DNA of 64,000 nt, from NCBI GenBank assembly GCA_902609705.1, contig CACLSX010000002.1:16347-80346 (forward strand). The letters run 5' to 3'. The notes beneath the pieces were generated by a model. The model was not told the origin of the DNA. It ran no database searches and was given only the letters and a program-made list of their open reading frames with translations. This stretch comes from an uncultured Pelagibacteraceae bacterium (GTDB lineage: Bacteria; Pseudomonadota; Alphaproteobacteria; Pelagibacterales; Pelagibacteraceae). The translations under genes were made by a program, and so were the position numbers. The stretch's first letter is position 1, and each line of letters starts with the position of its first letter. Positions 31,608 to 42,991 of the stretch are shown here, piece after piece.

Positions 31608-32617
31608 TAAATCCTAGATTCTATAAAATTAATAATTTTTGGGTGGTAATATTTAAAACAAGGATATGAAACCATATAATGACCAGCTGCTTTCTTTTTC
31701 ATTTCTTTCTTCAATTTTTTGTCAAGAGCTATAAATTTTTTTTCACTTGTAAGTTTTTCTTTACCTTCCGGCCACTCTTCTTCCCATCCACCTTTCATTT
31801 TTTCTTTAATTTTGCATTTCATACCATTAACTTCAATATCTTTTCCTGTATGACCAGGGGTATCGATCCATTGAATACCAGGAATATTTCCTAAATCTTT
31901 CTTCATCCATTCGCTGTTGCTTCGCCAATCTCCCTCACCATCCACAGGGCTGTGAAAAACTAATGCATCTATTCTCTCAAAACTTTTAATCTCGTCTATT
32001 ACCATTTTTCTTAGAGGTGTATTAGGTCTTCTATCCCAACAATTAGGCATAAAAGAAATCGTGGCATTAAAATCTTTTGGGTGTAAACCTTTGTGTCGAA
32101 GAGTGTCAATACCTCCACATGATAGACCTGACATAAAAATTTGATTTCGTGGCGTTCCTTTAGAGACTAGTTTATCAATAAGATCTTTATTTACCTTTAC
32201 CCTCTTTGGAATAGCCCATTCGGCAATTACACAGTCATACCAAGGTTTGTGCCAAGCCCCTTTAAATTTCCAGCCACATTTATATCCATCATCTCCTCCT
32301 GCCTTATGGAGATTGCCATTAAGCAATAGAACTAATTCTTTACCTTTAATTTTAGTTCCAGATATTTGACCTAATTGTTTAGGGAGAAAATCTTTACACA
32401 CTCCCCATTTCTTTTCAACTTTCCACCCTCCTGTATTATAGATCATTATGATTTTATTTTCTGGATTTGGAATATCAGTTCCTTTTATTACAGTTACTTT
32501 TTTTCCATCACTATAAATAAATGCATCTCCCTTTATATCTCCAGATTTACATTCTCTAGCTTCTGCTAAAGAAATTAATGTAAAAAATATTGAAATTGTA
32601 AGTATTAATTTTTTCAT
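31607..32617 (-). CDS. Secreted alpha/beta-hydrolase-like protein of unknown function
   Basis: Signal peptide [20 protein letters not shown]; GxSxG-like FMSGLSCGGID; eight Cys in the mature chain. Confidence 0.6.
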   Translation of the reverse strand: MKKLILTISIFFTLISLAEARECKSGDIKGDAFIYSDGKKVTVIKGTDIPNPENKIIMIYNTGGWKVEKKWGVCKDFLPKQLGQISGTKIKGKELVLLLNGNLHKAGGDDGYKCGWKFKGAWHKPWYDCVIAEWAIPKRVKVNKDLIDKLVSKGTPRNQIFMSGLSCGGIDTLRHKGLHPKDFNATISFMPNCWDRRPNTPLRKMVIDEIKSFERIDALVFHSPVDGEGDWRSNSEWMKKDLGNIPGIQWIDTPGHTGKDIEVNGMKCKIKEKMKGGWEEEWPEGKEKLTSEKKFIALDKKLKKEMKKKAAGHYMVSYPCFKYYHPKIINFIESRI

Positions 32618-33369
32618 TCCTGACCACCCATTATGTCTGGAGTTTGCCAGTTTAAGTTTTGGCCACTATCAATTGCTAAAACTTGACCAGTAATAGATTT
32701 ATTTTTAATAAAAAAGTCAACTGCATTGCAGATTTCTTGTACATTTGTCTGTCTTTTAAGAGGTGTCGCCATGTATTGCTTTTTAAAATGTTTTTCAGAC
32801 TGTCTTTTATTTTTAATAGTCGGACCTGGAGCAATTCCATTCACTCTAATATTTGGTGCAAGACTCATGGCACTAGTTTTGGTTAAAGTGTAAAGACCAG
32901 TTTTACTTAATGTATATGAAAAAAAATATGGTGTTAATTTAAATACTCTTTGATCAATTATATTAATAATATTATTGTTTTTGCCTCTAACATTTTTAGC
33001 AAAGCCCTTTGATAATAAAGCTGGCGCTTTTAAATTAGCTTTTAAATGGCTTTCCCAACTTTTTGTTGTAAAATTCTCAAGCTTGTCGTTTTCAAATAAT
33101 GAGGCATTGTTTATTAAACAATCAAAATATTTCAATTTTGTTTTTGAAAAATTTAACATTTTCTGAATCTCGTTCTCTTTAGTTAAATCTGCTTTTACCA
33201 GATAAATTTTTGCACCACTTTTATTTAAATCTTTTTTAAGACTCTCTGCCTTGGATTTAGATTTATTATAATGGATAACAATTTCAATATTAGGTCCAGA
33301 TAATTTTTTAGCTATTGCAGCCCCCATTCGAGTTGCTGCTCCAGTAATTATTATCTTCCGTGCTTCCAT
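32614..33369 (-). CDS. SDR family oxidoreductase, possibly pteridine reductase
   Basis: [61 protein letters not shown]; adjacent to folB region. Confidence 0.85.
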   Translation of the reverse strand: MEARKIIITGAATRMGAAIAKKLSGPNIEIVIHYNKSKSKAESLKKDLNKSGAKIYLVKADLTKENEIQKMLNFSKTKLKYFDCLINNASLFENDKLENFTTKSWESHLKANLKAPALLSKGFAKNVRGKNNNIINIIDQRVFKLTPYFFSYTLSKTGLYTLTKTSAMSLAPNIRVNGIAPGPTIKNKRQSEKHFKKQYMATPLKRQTNVQEICNAVDFFIKNKSITGQVLAIDSGQNLNWQTPDIMGGQE

Positions 33370-35525
33370 TTTTTATCTCTTTTTTTTGTAACTCTTGTTC
33401 CTGGCATACCTAATGTGGATCTACCTTTAGGATAAATTTTATTTTTAACATCGTACTGTCTAATTTTGGGGTTTAAAGTAATTTCTAATTCAGTACTTTG
33501 AAGTTTTCTCATCTCATCTCTAATTTTAGCAGCTTCCTCAAATTCCAGATTAGATGCAGCTTCCTTCATCTTTTTGTCTAATCCTTTTAAATGTTTTTTA
33601 AGATTGCCGCCAATATTGGAACCTTCACTTATTTTGACGTAATCTTTCTCGTAAACACTTTCTAAAATATCACTTATTTCTTTTTTTACAGATTTAGCGT
33701 CGATTTTATTTTTCTTATTATACTCTAATTGAATCTTTCTTCTTCTCTCAGTTTCTTTAATTGCTTTCTTTATACTTTTTGTTTCTTTATCGGCATAAAG
33801 AATAACTTTTCCATCTACGTTTCTTGCGGCTCTTCCTATAGTTTGAATTAGTGAAGTTTCTGATCGCAAAAATCCTTCCTTATCAGCATCTAGTATTCCA
33901 ACTAATGCACATTCTGGAATATCTAAACCTTCTCTTAATAAATTTATTCCAACTAGAACATCAAATACACCCATTCTCAGATCTCTCATAATCTCTATTC
34001 TCTCAAGTGTATCTATATCAGAATGAAGGTATCTTACTTTTATCCCATTTTCATGAAGATACTCGGTTAAATCCTCTGCCATTTTTTTTGTAAGTGTTGT
34101 AACCAAAACTCTATAATTATTTTCAACTACTTTTTTGCATTCATGCATAAGGTCGTCTACTTGATTTTTTGCTGGTCTAATCTCAACTGGTGGATCTATT
34201 AATCCTGTAGGTCTTATTACCTGATCAATAAACTTGCCTTTCGTTTGTTCTAACTCCCACGGTCCAGGAGTTGCTGAAACAAATACAGTTTGTGTTCTCA
34301 TTAAATCCCACTCTTCAAATTTTAAAGGTCTGTTATCCATGCAAGATGGCAATCTAAAACCGTACTCAGCCAATGTGCTTTTTCGAGATCTATCTCCCTT
34401 AAACATCCCATTAAGTTGGGGAACTGTAACATGAGACTCATCTACAAAAACTAATGTGTTATCAGGAAAATATTCAAAAAGAGTAGGTGGCGGCTCTCCT
34501 GGTTTTCTACCAGATAAAAATCTTGAATAATTTTCAATTCCTGCACAAGATCCAGTCGCTTCAATCATTTCTAAATCAAATTTAGTTCTCTCCTCTAATC
34601 GTTGCGCCTCCAATAACTTGTTTTCAGCTTTGTGTTTTTTTAAAGTTTCCTCTAATTCTTTTCTTATTTTTATAATTGCTTGTTCTACAGTTGGTTTAGG
34701 AGTGATGTAATGAGAATTAGCATAAACTTTTACTAGACTAAGATCTCTAACCTGATCTCCTGTCAAAGGATCAAATTCCTCAATCTTCTCAAGTTTATCA
34801 CCAAATAAACTTAGTCTCCATGCTCTATCCTCCAGATGAGATGGAAATATTTCTAAATATTCTCCCCTTGCCCTAAATGTTCCTCTAAAAAAATTTTGAT
34901 CATTTCTCTTATACTGAAGAGCAACAAGAGATTTTATTATTTGTTCTCTATTATATTCATAGTTTTTCTGAAGAGTTAAAGTCATTTTGCTGTAAGCTTC
35001 TACTGATCCCAAACCATAAATACAGGAAACACTTGCAACAATTAAAACATCGTCTCTTTCAAGAAGAGATCTCGTTGCTGAGTGTCTCATTCTATCAATC
35101 TGTTCGTTTATTGATGCTTCTTTTTCGATGTATGTGTCTGATCTTGGTACGTAAGCTTCTGGAGTGTAATAATCATAGTAAGATACAAAATACTCAACAG
35201 CATTATCTGGAAAAAAAGTTTTCATCTCACCGTAAAGTTGAGCTGCCAAAGTTTTATTTGGTGCCAATATTAATGCTGGTCTATTTGTAGCTTCTATAAC
35301 TTTTGCCATTGTAAAAGTTTTTCCAGATCCAGTTACTCCTAATAATACTTGATTAAACTCATTTTTTTTAGCTCCTTGAACAAGCCTTTTAATTGCATCT
35401 GGCTGGTCACCAGCCGGTGTAAAATCTGACTTTATTTTGAATTTTTTTCCACCTTCGAGTTTTCCACCGATTTTTGGGTTTTTACTCTGAATGTCTGTAA
35501 TTAGGTCTTGATATGTATTCTCCAT
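33351..35525 (-). CDS. uvrB: Excinuclease ABC subunit B
   Basis: [74 protein letters not shown]. Confidence 0.98.
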   Translation of the reverse strand: MENTYQDLITDIQSKNPKIGGKLEGGKKFKIKSDFTPAGDQPDAIKRLVQGAKKNEFNQVLLGVTGSGKTFTMAKVIEATNRPALILAPNKTLAAQLYGEMKTFFPDNAVEYFVSYYDYYTPEAYVPRSDTYIEKEASINEQIDRMRHSATRSLLERDDVLIVASVSCIYGLGSVEAYSKMTLTLQKNYEYNREQIIKSLVALQYKRNDQNFFRGTFRARGEYLEIFPSHLEDRAWRLSLFGDKLEKIEEFDPLTGDQVRDLSLVKVYANSHYITPKPTVEQAIIKIRKELEETLKKHKAENKLLEAQRLEERTKFDLEMIEATGSCAGIENYSRFLSGRKPGEPPPTLFEYFPDNTLVFVDESHVTVPQLNGMFKGDRSRKSTLAEYGFRLPSCMDNRPLKFEEWDLMRTQTVFVSATPGPWELEQTKGKFIDQVIRPTGLIDPPVEIRPAKNQVDDLMHECKKVVENNYRVLVTTLTKKMAEDLTEYLHENGIKVRYLHSDIDTLERIEIMRDLRMGVFDVLVGINLLREGLDIPECALVGILDADKEGFLRSETSLIQTIGRAARNVDGKVILYADKETKSIKKAIKETERRRKIQLEYNKKNKIDAKSVKKEISDILESVYEKDYVKISEGSNIGGNLKKHLKGLDKKMKEAASNLEFEEAAKIRDEMRKLQSTELEITLNPKIRQYDVKNKIYPKGRSTLGMPGTRVTKKRDKKWKHGR

Positions 35526-35561
35526 ATATTAAACAACGTAATTGAATAATTTCATAATTCA

Positions 35562-36749
35562 ATGAGCATAATATCTAATAATTTAAAAAGAATTAAACCG
35601 TCCCCAACTATTGCAGTTACTCAAAAGGCAAGAGAATTAAGAGCTGCAGGAAAAGATGTAGTTGGACTTGGGGCAGGGGAACCAGATTTTGATACTCCTA
35701 TCAATGTTAAAAATGCAGCTATTAAAGCAATAAGAGACGGAGATACAAAGTATACAGCAGTTGATGGAACTCCAGCATTAAAAAAAGCAATTTTAAAAAA
35801 ATTTAAAAGAGAAAATAAACTAAATTATAAACTAGATGAAATCACAGTTGGAACTGGAGGGAAACAAGTTCTCTATAACACTTTTATGGCAACTTTAAAT
35901 AAAGGAGATGAAGTTATTATTCCTGCTCCATTCTGGGTTTCATATCCGGATATGGTTCTCTTAGCAGGAGGAAAACCAAAAATAGTAAAATGTGGTGAAA
36001 AAGATGGATTTAAAATTACACCTGCAAAATTAAAAGCTGCAATTACAAAAAGAACGAAGTGGATAATCCTTAACTCACCATCTAATCCAACTGGATCTGG
36101 TTACAGCAAATCAGAAATTCAAAAATTAGCAAAGGTTTTAATAAAAAACAAAAAAGTTCACATTTTGAGCGATGATATTTATGAGCATGTTAAATATGAT
36201 AATTTTAAATTTTTTACTATTGCTCAAATTTCAAAATTAAAATCTCGAACATTAACAATGAATGGAGTGAGTAAATCTTATGCAATGACTGGTTGGAGGA
36301 TTGGTTATGCGGCTGGACCAAAAGAAATAATTTCTGCAATTAGAAAAATTCAGTCTCAGTCTACTTCGAATCCATCATCAATTAGTCAAGCAGCAGCCGT
36401 TGAAGCTTTAAATGGAAAACAAGACTTTATTAAGAAAAGAGCAAAATCATTTAAAGAAAGAAGAGATTTTGTTGTAAAAAGTTTAAATAATATTGATGGT
36501 ATTAGCTGCTTGAAACCTAATGGTGCATTTTACGTATTTCCGAATTGTAAAAAATTTTTAAATAAAAGAACTAAACTTAAAAAGGATACTGATTTTGTCC
36601 AAAAGCTTTTAGAAAAACAAAATGTTGCCGCTGTTCAGGGCTCAGCATTTGGTTTAGATGGATATTTTAGAATTTCATATGCAACTTCAATGGCAAAACT
36701 TAAAATAGCAATGTCTAGAATTAAAAAGTTTTGTGAGGATTTAGGATAA
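35562..36749 (+). CDS. aspC: Aspartate/aromatic aminotransferase (class I PLP)
   Basis: GAGEPDFDTP, NSPSNPTGSGYS, SKSYAMTGWRIGYAAGP. Confidence 0.93.
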   Translation: MSIISNNLKRIKPSPTIAVTQKARELRAAGKDVVGLGAGEPDFDTPINVKNAAIKAIRDGDTKYTAVDGTPALKKAILKKFKRENKLNYKLDEITVGTGGKQVLYNTFMATLNKGDEVIIPAPFWVSYPDMVLLAGGKPKIVKCGEKDGFKITPAKLKAAITKRTKWIILNSPSNPTGSGYSKSEIQKLAKVLIKNKKVHILSDDIYEHVKYDNFKFFTIAQISKLKSRTLTMNGVSKSYAMTGWRIGYAAGPKEIISAIRKIQSQSTSNPSSISQAAAVEALNGKQDFIKKRAKSFKERRDFVVKSLNNIDGISCLKPNGAFYVFPNCKKFLNKRTKLKKDTDFVQKLLEKQNVAAVQGSAFGLDGYFRISYATSMAKLKIAMSRIKKFCEDLG

Positions 36750-36751
36750 AC

Positions 36752-37126
36752 CTATTTTTTTTTATTTAGTCCAATTAGAGAAGAATTTCTAAATCTTAAA
36801 ATTACAATTGCTAAAGCAATTAAAACAATCGCACCAGCTTCATACAGTAATATCTCTGGATTTAGAGATTTTCCTTGTAAAATAATAAATCTAGCAAGTG
36901 CAGTTATGGCAATAAATAACGGCAGTGTAATTTGAATTGATTGGCTCTCCCAAAAAACTCTAACCATTGCAAGCACTTCAAGATATAGAAAAAGTAAAAG
37001 CAGATCTGCTAAAGTAACCCTTTGCACGAGTATCATCTGATACATCTCTTGTCCAAAAGCAATCACTGTACTAACTAAAATGATTACTAAAGCGACAAGC
37101 TGGATTTGTTTTACGATATTTTCCAT
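36752..37126 (-). CDS. PsiE-family membrane protein
   Basis: Four predicted TM helices; LLLLFLYLEVLAMVRVFWES and ARFIILQGKSLNPEILLYEAGAI typical of PsiE family. Confidence 0.7.
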   Translation of the reverse strand: MENIVKQIQLVALVIILVSTVIAFGQEMYQMILVQRVTLADLLLLFLYLEVLAMVRVFWESQSIQITLPLFIAITALARFIILQGKSLNPEILLYEAGAIVLIALAIVILRFRNSSLIGLNKKK

Positions 37127-37185
37127 CTAATTAATTTATATTTTAATTCAAATATTTATTCTAGATCATTTTTATTGGAATATAA

Positions 37186-38133
37186 TCAATCGTGGGAAAG
37201 AAACTTTTCCGCCTCTAAAGCGGCCATACATCCCATTCCAGCGGCTGTTACTGCTTGTCTAAATATTTTATCTTTTACATCTCCAGCGGCGAATACACCT
37301 GGAATATTGGTTTCTGTCGAATCATTCTTTGTAACTAAATATCCTTCTTTATCCATTTCTAACTGATCTTTAAATAATGAAGTTGCTGGATCATGTCCTA
37401 TAGCTATAAATAATCCATCGATTTTTAGTTCATCTACTTTATTTGTTTTAACATTTTTAATTTTTAATCCAGTTACATTTTTAGGATCATTATCCCCAAT
37501 AACTTCATCAACAACAGAGTCCCAAATTATTTCAATTTTTTTATTTTCCATTAATTTCTTTTGAAGTAATTTTTCTGCTCTCAAACTATCTCTTCTGTGT
37601 ATAAGCTGAACCTTTGAGGCAAATTTTGTTAAAAACATAGCTTCTTCGACCGCAGCATTTCCACCTCCAACAACTGCTACAGTTTTGTCTTTAAAAAAAA
37701 ATCCATCACATGTTGCACATGCAGATACACCAAAACCTCTGAAGCTTTGTTCTGAGTCAATATTTAACCATCTAGCTTGAGCTCCTGTTGAAATAATTAT
37801 TGAGTCTGCTTCATAAATTTGGCCACTATCTCCAACAGCTTTAAATGGCTTAGATTTTAAGTCCACTGATGCAATATGATCTTGTATCATTTCAGTTCCA
37901 ACTACTTCTGCCTGACCTTTCATTTGATCCATAAGCCATGGCCCTTGTATTACATCTTTAAATCCAGGAAAATTTTCAACATCAGTTGTTGTTGTTAATT
38001 GGCCACCAGGTTCCATACCATGAACTAATATTGGTTTTAACATTGCTCTTGCAGCATAAATTGCTGCTGTATATCCAGCTGGACCTGACCCAATTATTAA
38101 CACTTTTGTGTGTTTAGTTGGATTTTCACTCAT
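37186..38133 (-). CDS. trxB: Thioredoxin reductase
   Basis: GSGPAGYTAAIYAARA, SACATCDGFFFKDK redox motif, GVFAAGDVKDKIFRQAVTAAGMGCMAALEAE. Confidence 0.97.
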   Translation of the reverse strand: MSENPTKHTKVLIIGSGPAGYTAAIYAARAMLKPILVHGMEPGGQLTTTTDVENFPGFKDVIQGPWLMDQMKGQAEVVGTEMIQDHIASVDLKSKPFKAVGDSGQIYEADSIIISTGAQARWLNIDSEQSFRGFGVSACATCDGFFFKDKTVAVVGGGNAAVEEAMFLTKFASKVQLIHRRDSLRAEKLLQKKLMENKKIEIIWDSVVDEVIGDNDPKNVTGLKIKNVKTNKVDELKIDGLFIAIGHDPATSLFKDQLEMDKEGYLVTKNDSTETNIPGVFAAGDVKDKIFRQAVTAAGMGCMAALEAEKFLSHD

Positions 38134-38154
38134 ATGAAAGCTATATAATGATTA

Positions 38155-39102
38155 ATGACTAAATTGAAAGGTATATTATTAACAGAAGGTATGCATGGGA
38201 TGATTAGCCAAGTAGAAGGTTTGGCTAAAGCTTTAGATATAAATTATTCTCACCACACAGTTGAAACAAAAGGTTTCTGGAAAGTTATACCGCCGAAATT
38301 CACTCCAATATCCGACTCAGTTTTTAAAAAAATTGAATGTGAAGATGTTGATTTAATAATTTCATGTGGAAGAAAAAGTATTATTCCATCATTATTCTTA
38401 AAAAAAAATTCAAAGAAAAAAGTATTTAACATTCATATTCAAAACCCAAAGATAAAACTTGATAATTTTGATCTAGTTGTAGTGCCAGAGCACGATAATC
38501 TTGATGGAGATAATGTATTAAAAACAAAAGGAGCTATTCATTATTTAACAAGTGAAGAAATTGAAAAAGACAAAGAATATTTGTTTAGTATTTCAAGCAA
38601 ATTGAGGGATAAGAATATAATTTCTTTAATAATTGGTGGTCCTACCCAGTATTATGATTATTCAGATAGAAATATCCAAGAAATTTTTTCAAAAGTAAAT
38701 TATTTAGTTAAAGAAAATAATCTTAATTTAGTAGTCATCCCTTCTATGAGAACGCCAAAGGGAACTATAGAACATGCAAAAATATATTTTGGAAACGATC
38801 ATTTAGTATTAGATGGTGTTGATAAAAAGGCCTATTTAAGTGCGCTTGCAATATCAAAACATATAGTTATTACGTGCGATTCAAGCTCTATGATTTCAGA
38901 GGCAGCTTTAACAGGCAAGCCAATTTATATTGCCACTATTCCACCTAAAAAAAGCGATAAAAGATTTAAAAATTTTAGAAAATTATTTCAAGAAATGAAA
39001 ATTGTTAGAGAATTAGGAGAAAAATTAGAAAATTGGAACTATGAAAAATTAGATGAAACGAATAGAGTAGCAAATATCATTAAAGATAAAATTCAATTAT
39101 AA
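38155..39102 (+). CDS. Mitochondrial fission ELM1-like protein
   Basis: TEGMHGMISQVEGLAKALD, IISCGRKSIIPSLFLKKNSKKKVFNIHIQNPK, ITCDSSSMISEAALTGKPIYI. Confidence 0.8.
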   Translation: MTKLKGILLTEGMHGMISQVEGLAKALDINYSHHTVETKGFWKVIPPKFTPISDSVFKKIECEDVDLIISCGRKSIIPSLFLKKNSKKKVFNIHIQNPKIKLDNFDLVVVPEHDNLDGDNVLKTKGAIHYLTSEEIEKDKEYLFSISSKLRDKNIISLIIGGPTQYYDYSDRNIQEIFSKVNYLVKENNLNLVVIPSMRTPKGTIEHAKIYFGNDHLVLDGVDKKAYLSALAISKHIVITCDSSSMISEAALTGKPIYIATIPPKKSDKRFKNFRKLFQEMKIVRELGEKLENWNYEKLDETNRVANIIKDKIQL

Positions 39103-39764
39103 TGGCATTTTTAAAATCAATATTAAAAAATTCGTCAAATCACAAAATTCCTTTTGAACATTGGGAATTAAATCAACCACTAACTGACGGCCAAGTTCAG
39201 GAAATTATAAACGCTGATATAGCTAATCCGATAGAACATAATTTAAACTACGATGGTACTAGAGCAATTGATGGAGGTGAAGGTAAGTTTAGAGAAGGTA
39301 TATCAGACGGAGGCAAGGCACTAAAATTTAGATGTTTTGTGACCAAAGAAAACTCAAATCAATTTCCTAATCTTGTTGAATTTATTAAAGAACTTCAAAA
39401 TCCATCAACTTATAAAAAAATTTCTGAAATGATAAATAAAGATCTTTCAAATTCATATGTAAGAGTCGAGGTTATCTGTGATAGAAAAGGATTCTGGTTA
39501 AAACCACATTGCGATATTAAAGAGAAACTGATGTCATGTTTATTATTCGTAAATAAGCATAATGAAAAAGAAGATTTAGGTACAGATTTTTATGATGAAA
39601 ATCTAAAATTAGCAAAAACTGTTCCTTATAAGGATAATTATGGCTATTTCTTTTCAAGTGGCCCTAACACTTGGCACGGTATGGAAAAAAAAGAAATAGT
39701 AAAAGAGAGAAGATGCCTTCAAGTAAATTATGTTACATTTGAGACAGATTGGAAAGTCAATTAA
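39102..39764 (+). CDS. 2OG-Fe(II) oxygenase-like protein
   Basis: HxD...H facial triad: LKPHCDIKEKLMSCLLFVN ... SSGPNTWHGMEKKEIVKERRCLQVNYV. Confidence 0.7.
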   Translation: MAFLKSILKNSSNHKIPFEHWELNQPLTDGQVQEIINADIANPIEHNLNYDGTRAIDGGEGKFREGISDGGKALKFRCFVTKENSNQFPNLVEFIKELQNPSTYKKISEMINKDLSNSYVRVEVICDRKGFWLKPHCDIKEKLMSCLLFVNKHNEKEDLGTDFYDENLKLAKTVPYKDNYGYFFSSGPNTWHGMEKKEIVKERRCLQVNYVTFETDWKVN

Positions 39765-39766
39765 AA

Positions 39767-42700
39767 TTAATTATCTTGCAGAGATTTTACTCTTAACTTG
39801 GTTGTTTTTAATGATTTTATTGCTTCTAAGAATGAATAGGCTGTAGACATATTCGTACAATAAGGAATTTTGTTTGCAAGAGTTCCTCTTCTTAATGCTC
39901 TAGCATCACTAATCCTGTGTTCAGAATTTCCACCTCCAGTATTTATTACCAAAGATATTTTTTTAGAATTTAACACATCTACTATATGTGGTCTACCACT
40001 ACTCACTTTATTAATTTTTTTACATTTCATTCCATTTTGATTTAGAATCTCTGACGTTCCTTTGGTCGCAGAAAGTGTGAATCCAAGTTTTATTAATCTT
40101 TGTGCAACACCTATTATTTCTTGCTTGTGAGAGTCTTTTACTGATAAGAATGCCATCCCTTTAGTTGGCAATGAATTAGAAGCAGCAATTTGACTTTTTG
40201 CAACAGCCATTCCAAAATCATCATCAAAACCCATTACCTCACCAGTAGACTTCATCTCAGGGCCAAGTAATAAATCACTATCTGGAAATTTATTGAATGG
40301 AAATACTGCTTCCTTAACAGCAAATTTTTTATTGGTTTTGTACTTTAATTTATACTTACTTAATTTTTCCCCCGACATTATTCTTGATGCAATTTTTGCA
40401 AGTGGAATACCGTTTGCTTTTGAAACAAAGGGCACAGTTCTGCTTGCTCTAGGATTAACTTCAATGACAAAAATTTCATCATTTTTAATTGCAAATTGAA
40501 TATTTAAAAATCCTTTAACTTTTAACGCCAGAGCTAATTTTCTTGTTTGTATTTTAAGTTCTCTTAAAAGATTTGCCTTTATTGATACCGGCGGCAAGCA
40601 ACAAGCAGAGTCTCCAGAATGAATCCCGGCTTCTTCAATATGTTGCATTATTCCAGCAACATAAACGTCTTTTCCGTCAGAAATTGCATCTACATCTACT
40701 TCCATTGCATTGTCGATAAATTTATCAATTAAGATTGGATTTTGTTCTGATGCTTTGAAGGCTTCATTTATAAATTGTTTCAATTGACTTTTGTCATGAA
40801 CAATTTCCATAGCTCTTCCACCTAAAACATAAGAAGGTCTAACAACTACAGGTAATCCAATTTGTTCAGCAACATTAACAGCTTGATCGAATTTGTAGGC
40901 TATTCCACTTTCAGCTTGTTTTAATTTAAGCTTTATAAGCAACTCTCTAAATCTGTCTCTATCTTCTGCAAGATCAATCGATTTATATTGTGTCCCTAAA
41001 ATAGGTAATTTATTTTCATCTAAAAATTTAGCTAATTTGATAGGGGTTTGGCCTCCAAATTGAGCAATAATCCCAATTAGATTTCCTTTTGATTTTTCTT
41101 TTAAAATTATATTCTCAACATACTCTTCAATTAAAGGCTCAAAATATAATCTATCGCTTGTATCATAATCTGTAGAAACTGTTTCCGGGTTACAATTTAT
41201 CATTATTGTTTCAAAACCTGCTTCTTTTAAAGAAAAACTAGCCTGACAACAGCAATAATCAAACTCTATACCTTGGCCAATTCTATTTGGTCCTCCACCT
41301 AAAATTATTATTTTCTTTTTATTGCTTGGCTCAGCTTCACATTCTGTTTTAATAGAAAAATTTCTTTGATACGTAGAATACATGTAAGGTGTGAAAGATT
41401 TGAATTCAGCAGCACAGGTATCAACTTTTTTAAAAACAGGCATAACTTTTAGCGCTTTTCTCCTTGATTTGACGATTGTTTCTTTTTGACTAGTCAATTG
41501 TGAGATCTTTTTGTCAGAAAAGCCTATTGATTTTATTCTATTAAATTCCTCAAAAGTTTTGGGCAGTCCTTTTGAATTAAGTATTTTTTCTTCATCAACT
41601 ATTTCCTTAATTTGATTTAAAAACCAAGGATCTACTTTTGATAATTTATAAATAACATTTAAAGATATTTTTTTTCTAAAAGCCTCAGCAATCAGAAGTA
41701 ATTTGTTTGGAATATTGATTTTTAATTTTTTTAGGATTTCTTTTTTTGAATATTTAAAAATATTATCTAATCCTGATAAACCAGTTTCAAGTGAAACCAG
41801 GGCCTTTTGAAAAGATTCTTTGAAGTTTCTTCCAATTGCCATAGCTTCACCAACTGATCTCATGGATGTCCCTAAAATTGCTTCTGTGTCAGAAAATTTT
41901 TCAAACGTGAACCTTGGAATTTTTGTTACAACATAATCGATTGTTGGTTCAAAAGAAGCTGGTGTTACTTTAGTTATTTCATTTTGTAGTTCATCAAGAG
42001 TATAACCAACTGCTAATTTTGCAGCTACTTTTGCTATTGGAAAACCTGTTGCTTTTGAAGCTAATGCAGATGATCTTGAAACTCTTGGGTTCATTTCAAT
42101 AATTACCATTCTCCCATTTTTTGGATTTATGGCGAATTGAACATTTGAACCTCCTGTTTCAACACCTATTTTTCTTAAGCATGCAATAGATGCATTTCTC
42201 ATTATTTGATACTCTTTATCTGTAAGTGTTAATGCTGGAGCTATTGTAACAGAATCACCGGTATGAGTTCCCATTGGATCAACATTTTCTATTGAACATA
42301 TAATTATACAATTATCATTTCTATCTCTGACAACCTCCATCTCAAATTCTTTCCATCCATCTAAACATTCTTCAACCAAAACCTGATTTTGAGGAGACTC
42401 GTTCATTCCTTCTTTGACAATTTTAAAAAAATCTTTTGATGTTCTGGCTATTCCTCCCCCTAATCCCCCCAAAGTAAATGAAGGTCTTATAATTGCAGGA
42501 AGACCAATTTTGTTTAAACATTTTTTCGCGTTTGAAAATTTATTAAGAACTTCTGATTTTGGTAAATCAATACCAATATCAGACATATTCTTTCTGAATT
42601 TTTTTCTATCCTCAGCATTTGCTATAGCCTTGGAGTTTGCTCCGATAAGTTCAATTTTATACTTTCTTAGCAAACCAATTTTTTCTGCATTAATTGCAAG

Positions 42701-42991
42701 ATTTAATGCTGTCTGTCCACCCATTGTAGGTAGAATAGCATCAGGTCTCTCTTTTTTGATAACCTCTTCTAGTACTTCCAGTGATATTGGTTCGATATAA
42801 GTTTTATCAGCAACACCAGGATCAGTCATTATAGTTGCTGGATTTGAATTGATTAATATTACTTTATAACCTTCATCTTTTAATGCTTTGCATGCTTGTG
42901 TTCCTGAATAATCAAATTCACAAGCTTGACCAATAATAATTGGACCAGCTCCAATAACCAAAATTTTTTTAATGTCTTTTCTTTTTGGCAT
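39767..42991 (-). CDS. carB: Carbamoyl-phosphate synthase large subunit
   Basis: 1074 aa; two ATP-grasp halves; [34 protein letters not shown]. Confidence 0.98.
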   Translation of the reverse strand: MPKRKDIKKILVIGAGPIIIGQACEFDYSGTQACKALKDEGYKVILINSNPATIMTDPGVADKTYIEPISLEVLEEVIKKERPDAILPTMGGQTALNLAINAEKIGLLRKYKIELIGANSKAIANAEDRKKFRKNMSDIGIDLPKSEVLNKFSNAKKCLNKIGLPAIIRPSFTLGGLGGGIARTSKDFFKIVKEGMNESPQNQVLVEECLDGWKEFEMEVVRDRNDNCIIICSIENVDPMGTHTGDSVTIAPALTLTDKEYQIMRNASIACLRKIGVETGGSNVQFAINPKNGRMVIIEMNPRVSRSSALASKATGFPIAKVAAKLAVGYTLDELQNEITKVTPASFEPTIDYVVTKIPRFTFEKFSDTEAILGTSMRSVGEAMAIGRNFKESFQKALVSLETGLSGLDNIFKYSKKEILKKLKINIPNKLLLIAEAFRKKISLNVIYKLSKVDPWFLNQIKEIVDEEKILNSKGLPKTFEEFNRIKSIGFSDKKISQLTSQKETIVKSRRKALKVMPVFKKVDTCAAEFKSFTPYMYSTYQRNFSIKTECEAEPSNKKKIIILGGGPNRIGQGIEFDYCCCQASFSLKEAGFETIMINCNPETVSTDYDTSDRLYFEPLIEEYVENIILKEKSKGNLIGIIAQFGGQTPIKLAKFLDENKLPILGTQYKSIDLAEDRDRFRELLIKLKLKQAESGIAYKFDQAVNVAEQIGLPVVVRPSYVLGGRAMEIVHDKSQLKQFINEAFKASEQNPILIDKFIDNAMEVDVDAISDGKDVYVAGIMQHIEEAGIHSGDSACCLPPVSIKANLLRELKIQTRKLALALKVKGFLNIQFAIKNDEIFVIEVNPRASRTVPFVSKANGIPLAKIASRIMSGEKLSKYKLKYKTNKKFAVKEAVFPFNKFPDSDLLLGPEMKSTGEVMGFDDDFGMAVAKSQIAASNSLPTKGMAFLSVKDSHKQEIIGVAQRLIKLGFTLSATKGTSEILNQNGMKCKKINKVSSGRPHIVDVLNSKKISLVINTGGGNSEHRISDARALRRGTLANKIPYCTNMSTAYSFLEAIKSLKTTKLRVKSLQDN

